A program made the translations under genes and the position numbers. This document shows, piece by piece, positions 1 through 9,653 of a stretch of 64,000 bases of DNA. The notes beneath the pieces were generated by a model that was not told the DNA's origin, ran no database searches, and saw only the letters and a list, made by a program, of their open reading frames with translations. Location of the stretch: the NCBI GenBank assembly GCA_963849955.1, contig CAWKJU010000016.1, positions 1 through 64,000 on the forward strand, read 5' to 3'. The stretch is from CAWFGW01 sp963849955 (lineage in GTDB: Bacteria; Bacteroidota; Bacteroidia; Cytophagales; JAAEPT01). How positions within the stretch are numbered: position 1 is the stretch's first letter; each line of letters starts with the position of its first letter.

Positions 1-52
1 CTCGGGACGCTCAGGGCATCTTCTCTTTTCTCCTCTTTCTTTGCAGAAAGTG

Positions 53-126
53 TGGAGGATAACGGAGTCGAACCGTTGACCTCCTGCGTGCAAGGCAGGC
101 GCTCTAGCCAGCTGAGCTAATCCCCC
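53..126 (-). tRNA. tRNA-Ala (anticodon TGC)
   Basis: On the minus strand this 74-nt segment folds as a cloverleaf: a 7-bp acceptor stem (GGGGGAT with ATCCTCC, one G-T pair), a D arm with GCTC/GAGC, an anticodon loop CTTGCAC giving anticodon TGC, and a T arm with TTCGACT. The discriminator base is A and CCA is not encoded. It is the second tRNA in the 16S-23S spacer, the standard Ile-Ala order of bacterial rRNA operons. Confidence 0.97.
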
Positions 127-203
127 GATTGTAATTAATAATGATGAGCGAATAATTAATAATGAAATTAACTGATTCACTTGTCTTATTAATCTCAAGT
201 CCG

Positions 204-277
204 TGCGCTTGCCAGGACTTGAACCTGGGACCTCTACATTATCAGTGTAGCGCTCTAACCACCTGAGCTACAAGCGC
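204..277 (-). tRNA. tRNA-Ile (anticodon GAT)
   Basis: On the minus strand this 74-nt segment has a perfect 7-bp acceptor stem (GCGCTTG with CAAGCGC), D arm GCTC/GAGC, anticodon loop CTGATAA with anticodon GAT, and T loop TTCAAGT. It lies between the 16S gene and tRNA-Ala, as usual for rrn spacers. CCA is not encoded. The 77-nt gap to tRNA-Ala is AT-rich with repeated AATTAATAATGA-like text. Confidence 0.97.
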
Positions 278-408
278 TCATGAAGGCTGAAGTTCATACT
301 GGCTCGTTTAAACTTACCAGTTTGCAGTTCTTCCTTCTGCTTTAATATATTAAAATGATATTGTTTAAGAATAACGAAGCCCTTTTCACTTCGATGTTAA
401 TTTTCTCT

Positions 409-1930
<1,522 letters not shown>

Positions 1931-2265
1931 GTAAGATTTCTTTAATTATTTCTAGTTAACATCTTCTCACTACTTCGTCCTTCCAGGCTCGTTATTCTTA
2001 ATTTACAATATCAATTTTTCAAAGATCGTTTCCCCTTTTTCCTTCCCAGCCCGTGTGGCTGTTTCGTTAAGGGAGTGCAAATGTAGACACTTTTTTCTTT
2101 CCCGCAAACTATCACTCAAAAATATTTTGAAGTTTTTTTCGGTTTATCTTTAAGTGGCTGATTATTAGTTCTGTCTTACCTCAAAAAAAATTCAAATATT
2201 TTCATGGATTTATATTGTACTTATTGTTGAAGTGATTTTGTAGTTTTGTACAAAGCAAAAAAAAG
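1931..2265. other. Intergenic region between 16S and the phosphoribosyltransferase
   Basis: This 335-nt stretch holds the divergent control regions. The rRNA leader and promoter occupy 1931-2108 (minus strand). On the plus strand TAGTTTTG at 2241-2248 fits the -7 element TAnnTTTG for the phosphoribosyltransferase, which would put the start of transcription about 10 nt before its ATG; no good -33 TTTG is seen at the right distance. I see no further gene here. Confidence 0.6.
2071..2108 (-). promoter_or_regulatory. rRNA operon promoter, Bacteroidota type
   Basis: On the minus strand TTTG (2105-2108) is followed after exactly 19 nt by TACATTTG (2078-2085). This matches the Bacteroidota primary sigma factor consensus, TTTG at -33 and TAnnTTTG at -7. 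Transcription should start near 2071, about 140 nt before the 16S 5' end. An A/T-rich stretch lies just upstream (2109-2200) and could act as an UP-like element. Confidence 0.85.
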
Positions 2266-2772
2266 ATGGCCGAAGCAAAAATTCAACTATTAAATAAGAT
2301 CCAGACTAAGCAAAAAATCAAACGTATTGCTTATGAGATTTATGAAAACAATTTTGATGAGAAGGAAATTGTGTTTGTCGGGGTTGAAAGGATGGGTTAT
2401 ATTTTTGCTGAACTTTTAGTAACTGAATATAAACTCATCTCTAAACAAAAGACCGAGTTAATCAAACTATTACTCGATAAGTACTCTCCTTTACAAAGTG
2501 AAATCAAGTTAGTAGGTGATTACCCTATCAAAAACAAAGTGGTGATTCTTGTTGATGATGTATTAAACACAGGAAGAACACTTGTGTATAGTTTAAAGCC
2601 ATTTATTAATATAGAAATTAAAAAGCTACAAACAGCTGTTATTATTGACCGAAACTATAAGTCGTTTCCCGTGTCTGCGGATTATGTAGGTTATGCTTTA
2701 TCTACTACTTTAAAAGAACACATTAAGGTAATACTAGATAACGAGAAAGAATTTGGTGTGTATTTGGATTAA
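2266..2772 (+). CDS. PyrR-like phosphoribosyltransferase
   Basis: A 168-residue type I phosphoribosyltransferase. The diagnostic PRPP-binding loop is VDDVLNTGRT at residues 96-105 (two acidic residues, then TGRT), preceded by a hydrophobic strand. The length and layout resemble PyrR (uracil phosphoribosyltransferase / pyr regulator) and related small PRTases; the substrate base cannot be read from the sequence. No pyr genes are adjacent, so a PyrR attenuation role is only a family inference. It is a single gene, convergent with the anti-sigma factor gene (stops 4 nt apart) and divergent from the rRNA operon. The ATG follows an A-rich run with no Shine-Dalgarno. Confidence 0.85.
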   Translation: MAEAKIQLLNKIQTKQKIKRIAYEIYENNFDEKEIVFVGVERMGYIFAELLVTEYKLISKQKTELIKLLLDKYSPLQSEIKLVGDYPIKNKVVILVDDVLNTGRTLVYSLKPFINIEIKKLQTAVIIDRNYKSFPVSADYVGYALSTTLKEHIKVILDNEKEFGVYLD

Positions 2773-2776
2773 TACT

Positions 2777-3979
2777 CTACTTCAACTCTTTTAATACATT
2801 AACAGCTTCTTGTTTAAAAGAGGAGCTACCAGTTGTAGATATTACTTCCAACTGGCTTTTAGCTACATCCACTTTTCCCTCATTTAGATAGATAATTGCC
2901 TGAAGCCATTGTTTTTCTTCTGTTAATGATTCTGTGTTTTCTGCTTGAAAAACTTTTTTTGCTTTAGAAAAGTTATTACTTCCACATAAATAAGAAGCGG
3001 CTAAGAAAAATTTCACGTCTCCAACATCACTATCTTTTTTATAGGCTGTTTCCAGCTTTTGCTGCGAATCCGTATAATCACCTTTATTGAAAGCGGATAC
3101 GCCTAAAGTGTAATTCTCTAATGCCGTTGCTTCTTTTTTAGAAAGCTCACCTTGGTTATCTGAAACTGAACGCGATACTGCACCCATAACATTGTAATTG
3201 GAGGATGAGGTTTTACCTTTCAATGTTTTAATCATATTTAAAGCAAGTTGATGCGGACTCTTAGGGATATTTTCTTTTATCTCAACATCTACTGTTGGTT
3301 TCTTATCACTTTCGATATCTGCTGCTATTTGTAGTTCCTCTTTATTCTTGTTTAACCCTTGTATTTTTTGTACTGAATCAGTCACGAGCCCTTTTTTAAG
3401 TAGCGGTATTGGTAGTGGTTTTTTTACCTCATCAGTTATTATTGGAGTACTTTCTGAGGGTTGTTTTTCTAATTCTAAAGTAACTTCCTGAGTATCATTA
3501 TCTGCCGTTTCATCTACAAGTTCTTCATTTAGTTGTTCAATTGACTCTGTGGACGTAGGCTGTACTGGTTGAATTTCCTTTGTTACGCTTGTGTTGTTTT
3601 CTTTGGCTTCTTCTTGAACCTCTTGATATGCGACTGTTTGAGTTGATGAGTCTAATAAAGACTTCGTGATTAAAAAAATGGTTGAAATTCCAATAATAGT
3701 TGCAGCAGCTATACCTATTAATCTATAAGGAATCACTACAGCTTCTTTCTGCTCTTTACCAAGTAAGTCATAAATAATTGTTTTTCGATATTCAGAAGGC
3801 ATCTCTTCCAACCCTTCGATTGCTTCTGATAAAAAAGGATCATCAATTAAAGCTTTTTCTACTTTATGCTTTTTCTCTGGATTAAGTTTATTATCCAAAT
3901 AATCCAATATCAAGTCAGCATTGAGATAAGGCTCATTTTTAAAAATTTTATCGATATTATTTTTTTTAGAAGTACTCAT
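2777..3979 (-). CDS. Membrane-anchored anti-sigma factor with TPR-like C-terminus
   Basis: A 400-residue protein encoded directly after an ECF sigma factor gene with a 4-nt overlap, the usual arrangement of a sigma / anti-sigma pair. The N-terminal part (about 1-75) is acidic and helical, fitting a cytoplasmic sigma-binding domain. One transmembrane helix follows at about 85-108, then a long low-complexity linker rich in E, T, P and K (about 115-270), then a helical segment (about 285-400) that looks like tetratricopeptide repeats and would lie in the periplasm. No zinc-binding HxxxCxxC motif is seen, so it is not the classical ZAS type. The ligand sensed by the periplasmic part is unknown. 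Confidence 0.75.
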   Translation of the reverse strand: MSTSKKNNIDKIFKNEPYLNADLILDYLDNKLNPEKKHKVEKALIDDPFLSEAIEGLEEMPSEYRKTIIYDLLGKEQKEAVVIPYRLIGIAAATIIGISTIFLITKSLLDSSTQTVAYQEVQEEAKENNTSVTKEIQPVQPTSTESIEQLNEELVDETADNDTQEVTLELEKQPSESTPIITDEVKKPLPIPLLKKGLVTDSVQKIQGLNKNKEELQIAADIESDKKPTVDVEIKENIPKSPHQLALNMIKTLKGKTSSSNYNVMGAVSRSVSDNQGELSKKEATALENYTLGVSAFNKGDYTDSQQKLETAYKKDSDVGDVKFFLAASYLCGSNNFSKAKKVFQAENTESLTEEKQWLQAIIYLNEGKVDVAKSQLEVISTTGSSSFKQEAVNVLKELK

Positions 3980-4566
3980 ATACTTTTATCGAGACATATT
4001 TTTAAATTTCTTTTACCGTTTTGAATATAACTTTTAACTTTTTTCAATTCAAAAGTTGTTACTTCAGCGACTTCTTGATAACACTTTTCGTTCAAATAAA
4101 ATAGCTCAACGCATTGTCGTTGTTCTTCTTTAAGCTTGTTAATGCATTCTTCTAATTGATTCAATAATCGTTCTTTATTGATATGCCCTTCAAAGAGATG
4201 AGAATCATCTTCAAATTCCACAAACCCTTTTACTTCATCTTTCAAATAAACCTCTTCTTTAGCACCTATGGATTTTTCTTTTCTCAACAACATTAAACAT
4301 TCGTTTTTTGTCACCTGATATAGCCAAGGTTTAAAATTTTCAATTTTGCGTTTGATGAGTTCAGAAAAAAGCTTTTCAAAAACACTCATTGTTAGATCTT
4401 TTGATTGTTCTTCATTTTTCAAGTATTTCATTGAAACTCCAAAAACCAATGTAGCATAGCGTTGAAATAATTCATCAACATACTTTTTGTCTTGTGAGTT
4501 TTTATAAAAATCAACTAACTCGAGGTCTGAAACTTTTTCGTAAGTATTTTTTTCTTTGAAAAGCAT
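3976..4566 (-). CDS. ECF-type RNA polymerase sigma factor
   Basis: A 196-residue sigma-70 family protein of extracytoplasmic-function size. Region 2 is seen at about residues 25-95 (YLKNEEQSKDLTMSVFEKL, then the PWLYQVTKNEC segment), and region 4 at about 130-190, with the helix-turn-helix around CYQEVAEVTTFELKKVKSYI. It should direct RNA polymerase to a small regulon when released by the anti-sigma factor encoded next to it (4-nt overlap). It begins only 4 nt after the outer-membrane protein gene, so it is probably co-transcribed with the genes upstream. The inducing signal is unknown. Confidence 0.9.
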   Translation of the reverse strand: MLFKEKNTYEKVSDLELVDFYKNSQDKKYVDELFQRYATLVFGVSMKYLKNEEQSKDLTMSVFEKLFSELIKRKIENFKPWLYQVTKNECLMLLRKEKSIGAKEEVYLKDEVKGFVEFEDDSHLFEGHINKERLLNQLEECINKLKEEQRQCVELFYLNEKCYQEVAEVTTFELKKVKSYIQNGKRNLKICLDKSI

Positions 4567-4570
4567 TTAT

Positions 4571-5074
4571 CTAAAACATTATTCCAGCTTGAATGATTAA
4601 TGGACTTGCGCCATAAGGCGATGTGTTTGGGTTGTGGTTAACAATATAAAGTGCTGTTAGTATAAACGGACCAGACCGGTAACCACCACCGACCATAGTC
4701 GTATTTACCCATGTGCGTTGTTGTGTAAAGATCACATCTCTGACAACTCTATAAGCAGTTAAATTAGTCATTTCTGTTTCTGCATGAAGAAAAAATTGTT
4801 CTGTAAGAAAAAATCGGCTAAAAATACTTCCTCCATATAAATTATCAGAAAAACCTCCATACTTGAAGTATTTATAGGAGAGACCCAAACCAGCCACAAA
4901 CTGGTCAGTTACGTAATATCCTACACGAGGAGAAATATCTATTACTGTTTGAGTTCCAAATACAAGACCGATATTCCCTCCGTAGGTTATTCGGTCAGAA
5001 AATTTGTCACCCCGTTCTTGAGCAAACAAAGTAACAGAAACAAAAAAAAGTAATAAAGTAGCTTTTACCTTCAT
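4571..5074 (-). CDS. Small outer-membrane beta-barrel protein
   Basis: A 167-residue exported protein. A signal peptide ends near VTLFAQ (residue 19). The rest alternates hydrophobic and polar residues with many aromatic and Gly residues (GNIGLVFG, VGYYVTDQFVAGLGLSY), and the chain ends in a hydrophobic residue, IMF, typical of 8-stranded outer-membrane barrels. It lies between kdsC (35-nt gap) and the ECF sigma gene (4-nt gap), so it may be part of the sigma factor's envelope-sensing unit. No specific family was recognised. Confidence 0.7.
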   Translation of the reverse strand: MKVKATLLLFFVSVTLFAQERGDKFSDRITYGGNIGLVFGTQTVIDISPRVGYYVTDQFVAGLGLSYKYFKYGGFSDNLYGGSIFSRFFLTEQFFLHAETEMTNLTAYRVVRDVIFTQQRTWVNTTMVGGGYRSGPFILTALYIVNHNPNTSPYGASPLIIQAGIMF

Positions 5075-5109
5075 TCAATTAACTTATTTGAAGGTTAATT
5101 TAAAGTATT

Positions 5110-5616
5110 TTATTCAATATTCCACTTTCCTTGTATACGAAGTACTTTTTCTATTAGCTCGCGAACAGCACCTTTACCTCCGTCTTTTGAAGATATGAAT
5201 TTACACACTGGAATAATGTCTGCAACTGCATCTGCAGGGCAACACGGTAGCCCAACACGTTTAAGTATCTGTATATCAGGGATGTCATCCCCCATATATG
5301 CTACTTCCTCATCCTTTAAGCCAAGCTCTTTTATAAGGTTTTCATATATGATTAGTTTACTTTCCACTCCGATAAAAATGTGAGGAATTTTTAAATAATC
5401 TAATCTTTTTTGTACCCCTACTCCTTTACCTGCAGATATTACGGCAACAGGAACACCTTCTTTTTTCGCTTTATTTAAAGCCCATCCGTCTTTTACATTA
5501 AACGTTCTTATGTGCTCTCCGTTTTCGAGTATAGTCAACCCTCCGTCCGTCATCACACCATCTACATCAAAAATGAACGCTTTTATTTTAAGAAAATGAT
5601 TGTAAAGGCTTTCCAT
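5110..5616 (-). CDS. kdsC: 3-deoxy-D-manno-octulosonate 8-phosphate phosphatase (KdsC-like)
   Basis: A HAD-superfamily IIIA phosphatase of 168 residues. The catalytic motif FDVDGVMTDG (Asp17 and Asp19) and the C-terminal motif GDDIPDIQILKRVG are both intact, and there is no cap domain, matching KdsC, which releases phosphate from KDO-8-P in lipopolysaccharide core synthesis in the cytoplasm. I start it at the ATG at 5616 (MESLYNHF); an upstream TTG at 5631 would overlap ccmF by 14 nt. It follows ccmF with 1 nt between them and is probably co-transcribed with the ccm genes. Other small HAD phosphatases (YrbI-like) cannot be fully excluded. Confidence 0.88.
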   Translation of the reverse strand: MESLYNHFLKIKAFIFDVDGVMTDGGLTILENGEHIRTFNVKDGWALNKAKKEGVPVAVISAGKGVGVQKRLDYLKIPHIFIGVESKLIIYENLIKELGLKDEEVAYMGDDIPDIQILKRVGLPCCPADAVADIIPVCKFISSKDGGKGAVRELIEKVLRIQGKWNIE

Positions 5617-5617
5617 A

Positions 5618-8203
5618 TTATTTAGTAGCAAATCGTCTATAAATTGAAATTAAAAACCCTATTATCAAAACTACTGTACCAATCCATAGAATGTTGATTA
5701 ATGGTTTCTTAACTACTTTTAAAATTACATAACCCAGCTGCGTGGTATTAGCAGTGAAATGAAATTTACCTTTTTCCGGATCGATGTAATCCATTGCAAT
5801 ACGTAAACCTAGGTCCTCAACAATTTCAGGTCGGTTTAGTGAAATTCTGTCCTGGGTTAAAATATAACTCGGACGAGCTTCAAATTCTTTATCGGCACCT
5901 AAAAAGCGGACAAAAGCCATTACGCCTACTGCACCTTTCATATCGGGAGCACCTGGGATCCGCTGAGTTAACCGTACACTATCTAAAACTCCTACGTAAT
6001 CATTAATGAAGACGGTGTCTTTTTCTGATATTTCAAATTGTATACTGTCTTTCCATTTGGAAGGATCTAACAGAGAAAAGTCATCGTAATACGAAATGTG
6101 AGAGTACAGATCATGTGATAAGAAATGTCGGGTATCTGGAGAGGCAATTAACCCCATCGATTCATTTTTCTGTGCCCGTGGGTAGAGCAAAAATGATTCT
6201 TTATCGTTTCGGTATTCTATTTCGAAATAAGTATTTTCTGGGGTTACTTCAATTGTATCACCCACATCGAATTTTAATTCATCCCCTTCGTAGAGCGGAA
6301 GCTCTGTCACCACAAACCGATAATCTTCCGATATTGGCAATACTTTGTCTTTGTTTATGAATCCATCATAATCCGGACTGGTCATACGTGGTCCTCGGTA
6401 GATTAATTCATAATCCACCATTTTGGAAGGCTTGTTTCGCCAAAGCAATACGTTTTCAGTGTTAAAATCCAAAGGTGCATCTTTGGCATATACCATTCCG
6501 CTGAAATTTACTGAAATCACTTTGTCATATGCTGCGGAAAACAACATTCCAATCAACATCAAAGCAACACCAATGTGCGTAATGGCACCACCAAGTTTGT
6601 CTCGATTATTTTTCCAAAGTTTTTTAAGCACAAGTGAACTTGTAAAAAGAGAAAACAATGCGAAAGCTAACAGCAGAATGTAAGAAGTTAGCTTGAAAAC
6701 AAATTTAAATAATTCACTAAAGGTGTCGCGTTTGTTTTGAATACCTAAAAATGTTTGTTTGAAATAATCGTAGTTTAGATTGACTACTGTAATTATTATG
6801 GTACTTATAATAATTGTCCCTAAAAACAACAATGTAAACTTCCGGAATAACTGTTTTCCGGTTTGTTTTGTAAAACCATTCCACCAAACATATTGTCCAA
6901 TAGCGCCTAATACAGTGATGAATATACCTGCCCAGATTTGATATTTACTATAAAACTGGATTTGATCAGTGGGCGGTGCAAGTTTTAGCCCAAACAATTT
7001 ATTGATCACAGGAATGGAAGTCCCAAATATTACTTGAAAAGCTGCAATACAAACCACAGCCATACCTACAAACACCCAAAAGTCATTGGTGTAGATCGTT
7101 GTTTTTTTATTGGGCTCTTCTAATTTTTTCCATTTTAGAGTTAATACTACAATAGTAAGAATTACAAAAAACAGCAAATAAACCAGTAGTTGGCCCGATA
7201 GCCCTAAGTCTGTAAATGAATGTACACTTGCCTCACCCAAAATACCACTACGGGTTAAAAATGTGGAATACAAAATCAATAAGAACGTAGTTACCACAAG
7301 AATAATGGAGAATTTCAGACCTGTACCATTGTTCTTAAATAAAGTAAGGGTGTGAATAGAAGCGATAAGAGTGAGCCAAGGTACATACACTGCATTTTCT
7401 ACGGGATCCCAATTCCAATACCCCCCAAAGTTTAGCGTTTCATAAGCCCAATAACCGCCCATTAAAATACCAGTACCTAATACTACTCCTCCAATTAAAT
7501 TCCATGGCATTGCTGGCTGAATCCATTCTTTGTATTTCCCTGTCCACAGTCCTGCAATACAATAAGCAAAAGGTATGAGTGTTAGGGCAAACCCTAAAAA
7601 CAAGGTAGGAGGGTGAATCACCATCCAGTAGTTTTGTAACAAAGGATTTAAACCTGTTCCGTCTGGTGGAACAAAGTCTGGGTTAGTAGTGAATATTGGC
7701 TCTAAATAAAGTGCTTCTCTTAAAAGTATAAATGGTGAACTTCCAATTTTTGCTTCCCATATGACCACACCCAAAATCATTGAGACTAAAAATGTTTGCA
7801 CAGCAAAGAAAATTGCCATTATGGGCACTTCCATTGATTTGGTCGTTCGCAAAAGAATTAAAGAAAGTATCACATGCCAGAAGATCCACAGTAGAAAGCT
7901 CCCTTCTTGACCTTCCCAAAAACATGAAATCATAAACTCTGCAGGTAAAAAATTGGACGAGTGATTCCAGGCGTAATGAAATTCGTAATAATGTTTTTGA
8001 ATGATGGTGAAGAGCGAGAAAATCACGGTGAAAATTGACATTGCATGAAGCAACACCATTGCTCTAGCAAATTTTTTCCACGAAAGTGCTTCATCTGCTG
8101 CTTTGGTATAAAAGGAAAACAGGTATGAAACAGCTGCCAACAAAGCTGCGACAAACCCTACTAAAACGCCTAAATGTCCAACATCACCAATGTACTCACG
8201 CAT
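5618..8203 (-). CDS. ccmF: Cytochrome c maturation haem lyase CcmF/CcsA-type
   Basis: An 861-residue polytopic inner-membrane protein. The tryptophan-rich haem-handling motif WGGYWNWDPVENA is present at about residue 262, with conserved His residues in flanking helices (for example near HPPTLFLGF at about residue 192). About 14 helices fill residues 8-555; a large soluble periplasmic domain spans about 560-830, then a last helix (about 835-855). CcmF ligates haem from CcmE to apocytochrome c. It is about 200 residues longer than the common 650-residue CcmF, the extra length being in the last periplasmic domain. It lies 3 nt after ccmE and 1 nt before kdsC. Confidence 0.9.
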   Translation of the reverse strand: MREYIGDVGHLGVLVGFVAALLAAVSYLFSFYTKAADEALSWKKFARAMVLLHAMSIFTVIFSLFTIIQKHYYEFHYAWNHSSNFLPAEFMISCFWEGQEGSFLLWIFWHVILSLILLRTTKSMEVPIMAIFFAVQTFLVSMILGVVIWEAKIGSSPFILLREALYLEPIFTTNPDFVPPDGTGLNPLLQNYWMVIHPPTLFLGFALTLIPFAYCIAGLWTGKYKEWIQPAMPWNLIGGVVLGTGILMGGYWAYETLNFGGYWNWDPVENAVYVPWLTLIASIHTLTLFKNNGTGLKFSIILVVTTFLLILYSTFLTRSGILGEASVHSFTDLGLSGQLLVYLLFFVILTIVVLTLKWKKLEEPNKKTTIYTNDFWVFVGMAVVCIAAFQVIFGTSIPVINKLFGLKLAPPTDQIQFYSKYQIWAGIFITVLGAIGQYVWWNGFTKQTGKQLFRKFTLLFLGTIIISTIIITVVNLNYDYFKQTFLGIQNKRDTFSELFKFVFKLTSYILLLAFALFSLFTSSLVLKKLWKNNRDKLGGAITHIGVALMLIGMLFSAAYDKVISVNFSGMVYAKDAPLDFNTENVLLWRNKPSKMVDYELIYRGPRMTSPDYDGFINKDKVLPISEDYRFVVTELPLYEGDELKFDVGDTIEVTPENTYFEIEYRNDKESFLLYPRAQKNESMGLIASPDTRHFLSHDLYSHISYYDDFSLLDPSKWKDSIQFEISEKDTVFINDYVGVLDSVRLTQRIPGAPDMKGAVGVMAFVRFLGADKEFEARPSYILTQDRISLNRPEIVEDLGLRIAMDYIDPEKGKFHFTANTTQLGYVILKVVKKPLINILWIGTVVLIIGFLISIYRRFATK

Positions 8204-8206
8204 ATT

Positions 8207-8617
8207 TTATTCCTCTATTTTATTCTCGTTGTATTTAGAAGGACATTTCATTAAAATTTCTTTCGCGACAAAAACATCATTTTTATAACTTCCGATCACC
8301 ACTATCTTTTCAGACTTTTCAATATCCTGCGGTTTTGGTTTTAACAATACAACTTGTTCTACTTGAGCACTATCATCAATCAGGTTAAAAAATGTTTTGT
8401 TTGGATCTTTTGTTGGTTGATATTCTAAACCAACCACATTACCTTGTTCGTCTTTCGTCAATTGACCTACCACATGAATATCACTATCATCACCGTCTAA
8501 GGCTAATTTTTTAGCTTCCGCAAAAGTGACATAAGTACTTGCATTATCAAAGGTTGATACAATAATGGCTGTAGCAATTGCAATTACTACTAACGCTATG
8601 ATGTGAGATGTTTTCAT
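8207..8617 (-). CDS. ccmE: Cytochrome c maturation haem chaperone CcmE, CxxxY type
   Basis: A 136-residue periplasmic protein with one N-terminal membrane anchor (about 5-22) and an OB-fold-like beta domain (about 30-120). CcmE carries haem from CcmC to CcmF. In the classic protein the haem is bound to His in an HxxxY motif; here the matching position reads C-P-S-K-Y (Cys125, Tyr129), the CxxxY variant known from Desulfovibrio and archaea. It overlaps the ccmD-like gene by 4 nt and is followed by ccmF after 3 nt, so the whole set is translated from one message. Confidence 0.9.
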   Translation of the reverse strand: MKTSHIIALVVIAIATAIIVSTFDNASTYVTFAEAKKLALDGDDSDIHVVGQLTKDEQGNVVGLEYQPTKDPNKTFFNLIDDSAQVEQVVLLKPKPQDIEKSEKIVVIGSYKNDVFVAKEILMKCPSKYNENKIEE

Positions 8618-8835
8618 TTTTTATCTTCTAACTCTTTTTCCAACTTCCCTAATCTTCGTTCGGTATTAATCAGGTAAAATAAAACTCCTGCAAGTATTAA
8701 AACTAATACGGCAACTACCACATAAATTTTACCATTACTTCTCATTACATCTGCCATTTCGACTTCTGTACCTTGAGCCATGGCAAAGTTGCTAATCAAC
8801 AACAGGGCTAAGCTTAATATTTTATAGTATCCCAT
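8614..8835 (-). CDS. ccmD: CcmD-like small membrane protein
   Basis: A 73-residue protein between ccmC and ccmE. It has an N-terminal signal-like segment (residues 1-21, ending FAMAQ), one transmembrane helix at about 37-56 and a charged coiled tail (ERRLGKLEKELEDKK). CcmD is a small one-helix protein that helps release holo-CcmE from CcmC; position and size match, though sequence conservation in this family is low. I start at the ATG at 8835, which overlaps the end of ccmC by 14 nt; a longer reading frame to 8880 would run deeper into ccmC. The end overlaps ccmE by 4 nt. Confidence 0.75.
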   Translation of the reverse strand: MGYYKILSLALLLISNFAMAQGTEVEMADVMRSNGKIYVVVAVLVLILAGVLFYLINTERRLGKLEKELEDKK

Positions 8836-9649
8836 TTTTTTTCGCTTCAAGCAATTTAATTCTAATACGTACCCAGGCAATCCATACCCCTAAGAGTGTC
8901 CAACCAACAATTGCTGGATAAAACACCAACCGCATGTTTGCATCCAGATCATATTGACCAAATGCCGGGTTTCCATTTCCACCAGGGTGTAAGGAATCTG
9001 GTGTCATTCGAGGTAAAATATACAACATTACAATAAGTGTAGGGTATGCAAAAATGTTATAAATAGCACTTATTCTTGCTCGTTGCATATCGTCTTGAAA
9101 AGAGCCTCTAAGGATAATGTATGCTGCATACATCAACAAACCTATCAACGTTGCCATTTGTTTCGGGTCACCATGCCATGGTTTTCCCCATGTGAAATTT
9201 GCCCAAATCATGCCTGAGAACAAACCTAAAATCCCTAATAAAAAAGCTACATAAGCACCTTCACTTGCTTTAATATCATCCGCTAACTTGCCCGATTTCA
9301 AAAACCGTACAGAATGCCAAACAGACACAAATAGAATAATAATCATTGCCAACCACATTGGTACGTGGAAATAGAGGTTTCGAATGCTTTCGTTAACAAT
9401 GTTTAATCGAGGAACTTCTGACAAAAAACCTGCAATGACCGTATAAAACAACAAACCAATTGATAAACCTCTCCAACTTTTTGTTTTGTAAACTGCCCAA
9501 GCTACACCAATTTGAGCAACCCCTGATACAATTTTCAAAGCAATTGCAACTTCAAATTTGAAAGAAAGATTCAATAAAAAAATTACGACTAAAGATAGCC
9601 CTATTCCTAACCCAAAATTTTGAATACTATATCTGTGTTCGTTCCCCAT
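8822..9649 (-). CDS. ccmC: Haem exporter / cytochrome c assembly protein CcmC (CcsA family)
   Basis: A 275-residue inner-membrane protein with about eight helices. The tryptophan-rich motif reads WGKPWHGDPKQ near residue 155, and conserved His residues flank it (LYFHVPMW at about 92; DSLHPGG near 220), the haem ligands expected for CcmC, which loads haem onto CcmE. Length is slightly above the usual 240 residues. It lies 4 nt after ccmB and overlaps the ccmD-like gene. Confidence 0.92.
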   Translation of the reverse strand: MGNEHRYSIQNFGLGIGLSLVVIFLLNLSFKFEVAIALKIVSGVAQIGVAWAVYKTKSWRGLSIGLLFYTVIAGFLSEVPRLNIVNESIRNLYFHVPMWLAMIIILFVSVWHSVRFLKSGKLADDIKASEGAYVAFLLGILGLFSGMIWANFTWGKPWHGDPKQMATLIGLLMYAAYIILRGSFQDDMQRARISAIYNIFAYPTLIVMLYILPRMTPDSLHPGGNGNPAFGQYDLDANMRLVFYPAIVGWTLLGVWIAWVRIRIKLLEAKKNGIL

Positions 9650-9653
9650 AATT

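Noticed and set aside
6115..6360. Plus-strand open frames inside ccmF (also 5794-6006 and 6423-6683)
   Set aside because: Antisense shadows of a clearly conserved gene.
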